This document shows, one piece after another, positions 1-6,665 of a stretch of 7,901 nt of DNA. The notes beneath the pieces are model-generated. The model did not search any database. It had not been told where the DNA came from and saw nothing but the letters and a program-made list of their open reading frames with translations. The DNA comes from Porphyromonas sp. (lineage in GTDB: Bacteria; Bacteroidota; Bacteroidia; Bacteroidales; Porphyromonadaceae): contig RBKG01000199.1 in the NCBI GenBank assembly GCA_003640335.1, forward strand, positions 1-7,901, read 5' to 3'. Made by a program: the position numbers and the translations under genes. How positions within the stretch are numbered: the first letter of the stretch is position 1; every line of letters starts with the position of its first letter.

Positions 1-38
1 GCGCAGTCCCTAATATTATCTCTGAGCAAAATAGACTT

Positions 39-1208
39 CTAAATGCCGGACCAATTGTTTTCAGGCTGTTCCGCCTCTACTTGCGTCTCAATATCGTCAG
101 CAAGGTTAGGGAAGAAGTCAATGCCTGTACGACGTTCAAGTTCGTCAATGCTAATCGTTAGTGAACGTAGAGGAAATGTTTGGGCGTAGTTTCTGTGCTC
201 CGTCCAGAAGGCAAGACCATGATATTCGCCATTAGGCTTCTTGACGACAAGAGCCATATAGTAATATTTAGGAATAACCATCTTACCTCCTAGTCTGCGA
301 GGCTCTATTTGAGCATCATCAATAGTTCCGCCCTTAACGACATAGAGCGTTTCACGGAAGCTTGCACGGCGACCCCACTTCTGAACCATATCCTCTAGGC
401 GAGCCCATACACCGCCATTATGCTCTTGCCTTTGTGGGCTCATATTCGTATAGTAGAACGTTTGTTCGTTGGCGTCCTTACTATAATATCTATCACTAGA
501 GGCTACCATGTGCCCACGAGAGTAACCCGAGTTGCGGAAGAAGTCTATTGTAGAGTATTGGCTGGGTACTTGAGGGTCCCATCTCCAAGCATTTGTGCGA
601 GTTTTCCATCGTTCGGCAGCCGTGGTATTATCAAAGACAAAGGCAACCCAACGAGGGTGATAGCGTTCAAGGCTATACTCAAGGCTGTAATTGACTGTCC
701 CGTCTTGGGTGCGGTGTACAATGAATAAGTCTTGTTTGGTGTTGCGGAGTGCAGGTATTTCGATGCGTTGAGCATCTGCAGCCTGACTACTCGTAAGTCC
801 GCTGTTTGGGCTAATAGATACTCCCTCTGCACTCTGAACAAGCGTAATCGTCTTGTCTTCTGCGCCCGAGTGTAGCGTAATCAAGGCTACACGTTCGCTT
901 TTGCTTGTATTCTGCTTAACCTTGACAATGACGCTATATGAAGGACTTGCTTCGCCCTGCTTGACATCAAGGCTTAACCATGAAGAAGCGTCTCCTTTTA
1001 GGCTAAGTGTCCACGCCTTAGGCGCAGAGAGTCTAAGGAAGAATGATTGCTCGTCGGCAGAGATATTATGTCTACTGCCTGCATGGTTCTGAACAGATAG
1101 AGAGGTCTCAATAGCCTCATGTCTCTCCTGCTTCTTTGAGCAAGAAGAGAAAAGCAATAGCAGGGTACTAGCCCCTGCTATTGTGAGATATTTAAAGAAT
1201 TGTGTCAT
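39..1208 (-). CDS. BACON-domain lipoprotein with DNA/RNA non-specific endonuclease (NUC/NucA-type) domain
   Basis: Predicted envelope-anchored, metal-dependent nuclease cutting DNA and RNA without sequence specificity. Residues 1-23 form a lipoprotein signal (hydrophobic run, then FSSC with Cys23 as lipidation site). Residues 38-128 fit a BACON domain, with the usual tryptophan, WLSL and terminal 'LVQS' strand. Residues 148-372 are the PF01223-type nuclease. The active-site stretch is GYSRGHM, with His233 as general base. TNMSPQ (Asn255), Asn264 and Glu272 in NGGVWARLED match Serratia nuclease Asn110, Asn119 and Glu127 with the same 9- and 8-residue spacings. The usual DRGH aspartate is Ser230. 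The C-terminal tail (IDFFPNL) is typical of Bacteroidetes members. It is the last gene of the minus-strand operon, 12 bases after its upstream neighbour; no terminator is visible in the 38 bases beyond it. Surface exposure is inferred. The family call is secure; the substrate in vivo is not. Confidence 0.95.
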   Translation of the reverse strand: MTQFFKYLTIAGASTLLLLFSSCSKKQERHEAIETSLSVQNHAGSRHNISADEQSFFLRLSAPKAWTLSLKGDASSWLSLDVKQGEASPSYSVIVKVKQNTSKSERVALITLHSGAEDKTITLVQSAEGVSISPNSGLTSSQAADAQRIEIPALRNTKQDLFIVHRTQDGTVNYSLEYSLERYHPRWVAFVFDNTTAAERWKTRTNAWRWDPQVPSQYSTIDFFRNSGYSRGHMVASSDRYYSKDANEQTFYYTNMSPQRQEHNGGVWARLEDMVQKWGRRASFRETLYVVKGGTIDDAQIEPRRLGGKMVIPKYYYMALVVKKPNGEYHGLAFWTEHRNYAQTFPLRSLTISIDELERRTGIDFFPNLADDIETQVEAEQPENNWSGI

Positions 1209-1220
1209 GAAGTAATATGC

Positions 1221-2870
1221 TTAACGCTTGCCGAGTAGAGCAATTGCATTGTCTGATACGCGCTCCCATTCGGCTTCATTATAGCTAGGATTAGCCTTCG
1301 TTACGCTTGCTTTGCGGTGTAGGCTTACTTTTTCGGCGGCTGGTTTATTTTCGCTATTGATCCAACGAGTGCCCCAAGTGCCGACAACATCAATGAGGAC
1401 ATCACCCTTAAATAGAGCTATGTTGTCATCGCCATTGAAGTAAGTGACCTTATCTGCTGTAGCATTACCGCTGTAGAGCTTAGCTGCAGGGTTCTTGATA
1501 ACGATGAATCCATGGGCAGGAATAGTCCCTTCTAAATTGAGTATGCTTTTTTCTTTAGCTGGTCCATTCTTGCCATAGGCGTCAAGCTTAACGCTGTAAC
1601 CAATAAGGCTGACTTCCTTATCTTGAGGGTTGTAGATTTGGATATACTTTTCTTGCCCCTTAGCATCTACGATAGCCGAGAAGAATAGTTCGCCGCCTGT
1701 GCTAGTCGCAGGTGTAGTAGGCGTCTTAGGCTCTTCGGGCTTCGCTGGTGTTGCTGGTGTTTTAGGTTCTTCAGGTTTTGCTGGAGTAGCAGGCTTTGGC
1801 TCTTCGCTCTTGGCGGTGCAAGCAGTTCCTGTTAGGTTCATATCGCTTAGGTTGCGTATCCATAGGTTATAGACAGTCTTACCCTTGTCTTCACCCTTAG
1901 CGATGATACCAGTGATGCTACCATTCTTATCGCTTACTGTAGTTTCTCTTTCAGGGAAGTGGCTAGAGATTGCTACAGAGATGCCGTTAATGCTTTCGGG
2001 AGCTTCTGTTACGCAGTCGGTTAGATGGTGGAAGAAAGTTTTATTGTTTGAAGTGTTGAGCTTACCTCCAGCACGCTTGAATTGTACACCTTCAACAGTT
2101 ACAAGGACATTCTCATACTTGCCGGCATAAATATCAGATAGCGTTGCCTTGATAGGGCTTACTTGCTGAGTTGTTCCTGTCGTTTTGATGCCATCATTGA
2201 TACCAGTGTAATCAATCTGTAGTCCGCCTCTAAAGCGAGTAACCTTTGCACCCTTAGCAGAGAATTCTAGGACTTCACCGGGCTTAAATGTATTGTTCGC
2301 ATTAAGACGAACGCTGATACCAGCATGCTCTGCTTGAACAGTGATATTCTTAAGGCTAGGGACATTGTTGGCTTGCGTGTCAGAGATAACAACAGCTTGG
2401 AAGCGTACATCGTCATTGATGATTACGTCGCTACCGGTGTCGTACTTCTTGATAAAGTCTGCAAGAGGCATACCCGAGAACGTGGCAGGCTGTTCGGCAT
2501 TGCCTCCTCCAGCTTGTTTTACTGTAAGGCTTACTTCCTTGGTGCCGTACTTAACAAGAAGGGTTGCTGTGCGTTCGCCTCCTGTATTAGGGAGTGCCTT
2601 GATGCTGAATGTCTCACCGGGTTTACCCGAAGTAGGGCTTACACTTACCCAGTCGGCATTGCTCGTTACTGTCCAGTCGCGGTTCGTAGAGAACTTGACT
2701 TGAACTTCTTGTCCTTCCTTAGGCTCATTGATGAGCGTATTCTCGATAGTGAATGATGGCGCATTATAGGCATCATCATTGTCCTTACAACTTACAGCCA
2801 GCGAACTAAGAGCAATAAGTCCTGTGGCTACAAGCACTCTCGCAGAGTGAAAGAAAGTTACTGTCTTCAT
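1221..2870 (-). CDS. BACON - DUF5689 (OB-like) - lamin tail domain lipoprotein
   Basis: A multidomain surface lipoprotein with no visible catalytic domain. The signal peptide ends in LAVSC, so Cys28 is the lipidation site, followed by acidic KDNDD. A BACON domain covers about 37-119 (WTVTS...WVSVSPTSG, ending SLTVKQAG). A DUF5689 region covers about 130-348; its pattern (VVISD, then ISVRL, F-PGE, RFRGGLQID, and a second half starting YAGKYENVLVTVEGVQF) looks OB-fold-like and parallels the next gene upstream. A Pro/Lys/Glu-rich repeat linker spans 356-390. A lamin tail domain covers about 394-549 (YIQIYNP, GYSVKL, IPAHGFIVI, NGDDNIALFKGDVLIDVVG, final EW). Lamin tail plus OB modules are common accessories in extracellular bacterial nucleases, which fits its place between a receptor/lipoprotein pair and a nuclease gene. 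A binding or scaffold role is inferred. It lies 30 bases after the upstream lipoprotein gene. Confidence 0.93.
   Translation of the reverse strand: MKTVTFFHSARVLVATGLIALSSLAVSCKDNDDAYNAPSFTIENTLINEPKEGQEVQVKFSTNRDWTVTSNADWVSVSPTSGKPGETFSIKALPNTGGERTATLLVKYGTKEVSLTVKQAGGGNAEQPATFSGMPLADFIKKYDTGSDVIINDDVRFQAVVISDTQANNVPSLKNITVQAEHAGISVRLNANNTFKPGEVLEFSAKGAKVTRFRGGLQIDYTGINDGIKTTGTTQQVSPIKATLSDIYAGKYENVLVTVEGVQFKRAGGKLNTSNNKTFFHHLTDCVTEAPESINGISVAISSHFPERETTVSDKNGSITGIIAKGEDKGKTVYNLWIRNLSDMNLTGTACTAKSEEPKPATPAKPEEPKTPATPAKPEEPKTPTTPATSTGGELFFSAIVDAKGQEKYIQIYNPQDKEVSLIGYSVKLDAYGKNGPAKEKSILNLEGTIPAHGFIVIKNPAAKLYSGNATADKVTYFNGDDNIALFKGDVLIDVVGTWGTRWINSENKPAAEKVSLHRKASVTKANPSYNEAEWERVSDNAIALLGKR
1701..1805 (-). 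repeat. Tandem EEPKTPATPAKP linker repeat (about 36 bp units)
   Basis: Within the BACON-DUF5689-lamin-tail gene, residues 356-390 comprise three in-frame units: EEPKPATPAKP (11 residues), EEPKTPATPAKP (12) and the degenerate EEPKTPTTPATS (12). The DNA units are 33, 36 and 36 bases and have diverged at synonymous sites. The Pro-rich, charged composition suggests an extended flexible spacer between the OB-like region and the lamin tail domain. Changes in copy number would keep the reading frame. Confidence 0.9.
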
Positions 2871-2900
2871 ATCAGTTTAATTTATGAAAAGGTTGTCTAA

Positions 2901-3707
2901 TTAAAATCTAGCTCCATTAAGAGCGGCATCACGCTCCTTAAGTAGTAGGAGCTGAGGGGTCGTATTGAAGTAAGTTAGAATAGCTGTAATGCTACCTGAA
3001 CCCTTAGGAAGCTGGCGACCAGCGAAGCGAGCATAGCTACTTGTGCGTACGATAATGGTCTTGCCCGAGCGGTCAACAAGCGTTCTGTTTACGTTCATCT
3101 GTGTAGCCTTGTTGAGTGGGTCTGCGTAAGTCTGACCTAGCTCGCTTGCTACAAACTGGACATCAGAGAGCTTGATGAGCTTGCCTGCATATTGCTGAGA
3201 TAGCTTACTTAGCTCCAAGTTGATAGGCTCTACCTGCCCTGCACTCTTGTAAGTAATGTAGTTTTTGATGGTCTTCTCAGCTACGTAAGCCGTCTCATAA
3301 CGAGGGTTCTTAGAGCTTGCTCCGAGGTTTATCTGACCGCCGTAGCGACCAAGTGTAAGTCCCTTAGCATGCAAACGCACAATGGAGCCTTGAGGGAAGA
3401 GCGTAGATAAACCACCTAATCCTAGTCTTAGCTCAATAGCACCAGTGGCATCAGCTAGATAAATTGAGCGGTATAGGTTGCCCTCATTATCATCGCTCAT
3501 TACCTGTGCTTCGATGATAACGTCGTCTGTTATCTGAGTAGGACCTCTGTGATAGAGTGCCTTGAGCTGTGCTATGGTGTGTGTCGTTGCTGCCCATTGT
3601 TGTTGTCCTACTTCTTCGCTTCTTGGTTCATCAAGACGATTATAATTGCAGCTTACCATAGGCAAGATAAGCCACACGAAAGCTAGAATGTATTTAGCGT
3701 GTCTCAT
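2901..3707 (-). CDS. DUF5689 (OB-fold-like) lipoprotein
   Basis: Short signal peptide with lipobox MVSC (Cys20), so a predicted lipoprotein. Almost all of the mature chain (about 42-262) is one DUF5689 unit: a TIAQLKALY lead-in, DDVIIEAQVMSDD, IYLADATGAIELRL, FPQGSIVRLHAKG and RYGGQINLG, then a second half with YAGKLIKLSDVQF and a final GSGSITAILTYF...LLLLKERDAAL strand set. The pattern matches the middle of the next gene downstream, so the two are probably paralogous modules. Its start codon shares one base with the stop of the TonB-dependent receptor gene (TAATG), which suggests coupled translation and a fixed stoichiometry. By position it stands where a SusD lipoprotein would follow a SusC receptor, but it shows no SusD-like helical repeat features. 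A nucleic-acid or oligonucleotide-binding role is inferred from the OB-like pattern and the neighbours. No catalytic motif was recognised. Confidence 0.92.
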   Translation of the reverse strand: MRHAKYILAFVWLILPMVSCNYNRLDEPRSEEVGQQQWAATTHTIAQLKALYHRGPTQITDDVIIEAQVMSDDNEGNLYRSIYLADATGAIELRLGLGGLSTLFPQGSIVRLHAKGLTLGRYGGQINLGASSKNPRYETAYVAEKTIKNYITYKSAGQVEPINLELSKLSQQYAGKLIKLSDVQFVASELGQTYADPLNKATQMNVNRTLVDRSGKTIIVRTSSYARFAGRQLPKGSGSITAILTYFNTTPQLLLLKERDAALNGARF

Positions 3708-3709
3708 TA
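3705..3709 (-). other. TAATG stop/start overlap coupling receptor and DUF5689 lipoprotein genes
   Basis: On the minus strand the receptor's TAA (3709-3707) and the lipoprotein's ATG (3707-3705) share the A at 3707. Such an overlap normally supports translation reinitiation by the terminating ribosome. It argues that the two proteins are made in fixed proportion. Confidence 0.85.
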
Positions 3710-6472
3710 GAATTGTAGTGAAGTATTAAAGAAGAATGTCGTACCATAGAGGTAGCTGTATTTCGTATCGAATGGACGATAAAGACTCGTCTTGCCTTCG
3801 CTCGTTTGCGTTCGTACACGCAGCTGCTCGAAGGCCCCGCTATGGATATTCTTGTTGTTAAGAATGTTGCTTACCGATAGGTTAAATCGGAGGAATGTAC
3901 CTTGAGCGATGCGCCAAGAGTAACCAGCAAAGACATCTACCGTGAAGCCATCTTTAAGACGTTCGGGCGTCGTAATATCTGAACCAAAGGCTTCACGTCC
4001 CTTATCTGTGCGTAGGACAGGGTTCATAGAGACGTAGTTGCGACCAAAGTAATTACCGCTAATACCGAAAGTGCCGTACCATGAAGTCTGATACTTGAGC
4101 CCTAGAGTAGCGGCTGTCTGTGGTGTTCCCGATAGCATAAGACCCTTCCAATACACGATGTCGCGGTCAATGATAGCGTTGCTATTGTCTATGGTCTGTA
4201 TGTAACTTGGGTTCGTATTATAAGTGTAGTGCCCGTAAGATAGAGCACCATTAACGGAGAGTGCAGGCGAGATTTTACCTTCTAGTCCAAGCTCTATGCC
4301 CGCATGCTTAGTACCTACACCACTGAGCACGAAGTTAGAAAAGGCTGCTCGTGCATCGTCATAGAAGCTCATTGAGCGTGTCTTATCCTTAATCTCACTA
4401 TAGAAAGCTGTTACTCGGCCTCGCAACCAAGGTAAGCGTACCTCATAGCTAGCATCAAGGGCATACATCTTTTCGCTCTTGAGGTCATCTACTACTGTAT
4501 TGCGTGTACGAGGAGAAACGAAGACGCTTGCGAAAGTAGGAGCTTGCTCGATGTAAGCGGCATTGAACACTAGATAATGTTGTCCATTGAGCTTGTAAGT
4601 CAATCCAGCCTTAGCCGAGAGGTCTAGGAAATGAATATCCTTAGAAGCTCCATAAGAGTTCTCTGGGAATAGACCACGACGCTGATTACCCTCTCTGTGC
4701 ATATTCGTTTGGATTAGTCCTAGTGCAGTGTAAGCATCTAGTCTAGCAAACGAATAACGAGCGTTAGCCCATGCGCCATACTGCTCAATGATACTGTTGT
4801 AGTCATAGCCAAAGCGGTCGCCCTTGCGTGCGATGTGGTCGGGATTATTAAGGTCTATTTGGCTCTTCTCTGCATCGCCACCAAAATCACGTTCAGCAAA
4901 CTTATCCACATCATACAGATAGTCTGCACCAAGCAAATCGCCTACGACATTGTAGTTGGCAGTCTTATTATAGCGGTAATGTAAGCCCCCATCTAGGCGA
5001 AGCCAATCATTAGCAACCCAGTTAGCATTTGAAGCTAAGCCCAACTCTCTTTGGTCGGTATGACGCTCCTCAATGAGGTAGAGTGCGCGCTTACCTTCGG
5101 CAAGAAGCTTGCCATCTGCGCTATATAAAGGCTGTGTATTATTGCGATTGATTTTGTAGAGATTGTCCCAGTCAATATAGCGAACATTAGGGTCGCTTGC
5201 CCATAGGTCTGCATAGACGTTCGCTGCGTCTTGGTCTCTATTGACCTCGCTAGACATATAGGTGAAGTAGCTAGGGAGATAGCGATAATAGTCTGCTCGT
5301 GGGTCTGGTGCATTGAACCAGTTGAGTGCAGAATATGAATTAGTACCGAAGCGATAACTTAGGCTTGTGTTAATCTGAAGCGTTTTCTTTAGCCCCTCGA
5401 AATAGTGCGTTAGTTGGATAACGGGTTCGTGGTTATTACGCTCACGTGCATTGCGCCACTTACCGCCTTGACGTCCCATATTAGGGTTGTAGAAATTACT
5501 TCCTGCGAGGTCGTAAGCCTCTTGGGTGCTTGCACTGGCAACCCCTCTGCGCGTTGGCGAAGCAAAGGCAATCAGGGCAAGGCTATTATGCTCATCAAAC
5601 TGCTTCTCTACACCGAGGAAATAGTTCCAAGCATCGTAGTGCGTACCTCTCACGTATGAATACTCACCATTACCCCATCTGCGACTACCGGCAAGCGTGA
5701 AGCTCCAGCCGTTCTGCATCTTGCCTGTCGTCCATGTCGCCATCGCACGGTTGCTGTAGGTGCGATTGCTGTTGCTGTAAGTGAGTCTGCGGCCTGCTCT
5801 GAAAAGAGAGGGGCGCATCTGCAAGTTGCTTGTTGCCCCTAGACTACCAATACCCATATCAATAGGTTCCGAGCTTGTAGCCATGCTCTGCAGGCGAGTA
5901 AGGTCATTGAGACCGCTCCAAAGGTTCCATACAGAATAACCAGTATTGAGGTCATTCATATAGACGCCGTTGAGTAGCTGACTATTGTACTGATTGTCGT
6001 AACCTCTTACGAGGAAGCGAGCTGGACTAAAAGCGAAAGAAGCTGCTGCATTATAAGGGTCACGGCTAGAGTGTAGGAGCGAACCGTACTCTGTACCTAA
6101 GCCTGATGTATCTTCGCTGAGGTCCTCAACGATAGAGAATGCTTCTGCATCATTACCCTCGCTGATGGGTGCTAGCTTAATGCTCTTGAGGCTTTGCCCC
6201 TTGCCATCATTAACGAGATATTCAAATTGTTGAGCTTCGTAGCCTGCTGCTGAGATGGTTATGGTGTATCGCCCATTAGGCAGATTATTTAGGCTGTATC
6301 GCCCATCTTTGTCCGTCGTTAATTTCATACGTACGGGTCCCCACACAGAGACACTCGCCGATGATAAGCGTTGCCCCGTAGAGCGGTCTAACACCTGAGG
6401 CTGCTGCTCTTGGGCTAATACACTACCGGTACACAATAGCCCAGCTATCAATACGGTAATAACTCTTTTCAT
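3707..6472 (-). CDS. TonB-dependent outer-membrane receptor with carboxypeptidase-regulatory-like N-terminal domain
   Basis: Predicted energised outer-membrane channel and first gene of the operon. Residues 1-20 are a type I signal peptide (cleavage likely after SVLA). Residues 25-101 form a CarboxypepD_reg-like domain (TDKDGRYSLNNLPNGRYTITISAAGYE), the N-terminal extension common in Bacteroidetes receptors. The plug lies at about 110-225, with RFLVRGYDNQYNSQLLNGV from 152 and GLNDLTRLQ from 187. The remaining roughly 690 residues have the alternating aromatic pattern of a 22-strand barrel and end in TSLQF with the terminal Phe typical of BAM substrates. No unambiguous TonB box was found; the segment near FSIVEDL (112-118) is a weak candidate. 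The length of 921 residues is normal for the family. The upstream bases are A/T-rich with no clear Shine-Dalgarno sequence. The cargo cannot be read from sequence; import of nucleic-acid breakdown products is inferred from the downstream nuclease and DUF5689 lipoprotein genes. Confidence 0.95.
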   Translation of the reverse strand: MKRVITVLIAGLLCTGSVLAQEQQPQVLDRSTGQRLSSASVSVWGPVRMKLTTDKDGRYSLNNLPNGRYTITISAAGYEAQQFEYLVNDGKGQSLKSIKLAPISEGNDAEAFSIVEDLSEDTSGLGTEYGSLLHSSRDPYNAAASFAFSPARFLVRGYDNQYNSQLLNGVYMNDLNTGYSVWNLWSGLNDLTRLQSMATSSEPIDMGIGSLGATSNLQMRPSLFRAGRRLTYSNSNRTYSNRAMATWTTGKMQNGWSFTLAGSRRWGNGEYSYVRGTHYDAWNYFLGVEKQFDEHNSLALIAFASPTRRGVASASTQEAYDLAGSNFYNPNMGRQGGKWRNARERNNHEPVIQLTHYFEGLKKTLQINTSLSYRFGTNSYSALNWFNAPDPRADYYRYLPSYFTYMSSEVNRDQDAANVYADLWASDPNVRYIDWDNLYKINRNNTQPLYSADGKLLAEGKRALYLIEERHTDQRELGLASNANWVANDWLRLDGGLHYRYNKTANYNVVGDLLGADYLYDVDKFAERDFGGDAEKSQIDLNNPDHIARKGDRFGYDYNSIIEQYGAWANARYSFARLDAYTALGLIQTNMHREGNQRRGLFPENSYGASKDIHFLDLSAKAGLTYKLNGQHYLVFNAAYIEQAPTFASVFVSPRTRNTVVDDLKSEKMYALDASYEVRLPWLRGRVTAFYSEIKDKTRSMSFYDDARAAFSNFVLSGVGTKHAGIELGLEGKISPALSVNGALSYGHYTYNTNPSYIQTIDNSNAIIDRDIVYWKGLMLSGTPQTAATLGLKYQTSWYGTFGISGNYFGRNYVSMNPVLRTDKGREAFGSDITTPERLKDGFTVDVFAGYSWRIAQGTFLRFNLSVSNILNNKNIHSGAFEQLRVRTQTSEGKTSLYRPFDTKYSYLYGTTFFFNTSLQF

Positions 6473-6516
6473 ATATTTTGATACTCTAGTTTTATATCAT
6501 GCTTGTGCGACAACCT

Positions 6517-6524
6517 AAAAGTTA
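6517..6524 (-). promoter_or_regulatory. Candidate -7 element for the receptor operon
   Basis: On the minus strand this reads TAACTTTT, one mismatch from the Bacteroidetes TAnnTTTG element. It would place the transcript start roughly 40 bases before the receptor ATG at 6472. No convincing TTTG -33 box lies at the expected distance. A TATAAAAC stretch nearer the gene is an alternative, so the call is weak. Confidence 0.25.
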
Positions 6525-6598
6525 TTATACGGTCTTTAGATTAAGTCGCCTACCGTTTACTCATTCCTTCGTGGAAATGTAATAATCCCTATTTTGCT

Positions 6599-6606
6599 TA
6601 CCTTTG
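6599..6606 (+). promoter_or_regulatory. Bacteroidetes -7 promoter element (TACCTTTG) for the EEP nuclease gene
   Basis: TACCTTTG is an exact match to the TAnnTTTG element used by the Bacteroidetes primary sigma factor. It is followed by CACAG, so transcription likely starts around 6611-6615, giving a leader of about 50 bases before the ATG at 6666. The TTTG -33 box is not well conserved; ATGT at 6577-6580 is at roughly the right spacing. The position also excludes the upstream in-frame TTG at 6594 as a start, because that codon would precede the transcript. Confidence 0.6.
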
Positions 6607-6665
6607 CACAGTCCAGAAAGGACGAACTTAGGTCATTACAAAGATACAAAATAAAGTATTTTAAC

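Noticed and set aside
1..38. Terminator for the four-gene operon
   Set aside because: No stable stem with a T-run is visible in these 38 bases; it may lie outside the window, or transcription may continue.
2325..2756. Plus-strand open frames opposite the lamin-tail lipoprotein gene (also at 420-728, 853-1092, 1885-2130 and 5414-5659)
   Set aside because: They are antisense to well-supported genes, show no domain pattern and have no visible promoter or leader.
6429..6433. Lipobox in the receptor signal peptide (Cys14)
   Set aside because: Cys14 follows Leu-Leu, which does not fit a lipobox, and a better type I cleavage site follows at SVLA.
6648..6662. AAAATA/TATTTT hairpin just before the EEP nuclease ATG as a riboregulator
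   Set aside because: The stem is six A-T pairs with a 3-base loop, expected by chance in an A/T-rich leader and too weak to claim regulation.
6594..6665. Upstream TTG start extending the EEP nuclease by 24 residues
   Set aside because: The TTG lies before or inside the TACCTTTG promoter element, and the extension would place polar, charged residues ahead of a clear signal peptide that begins at ATG 6666.
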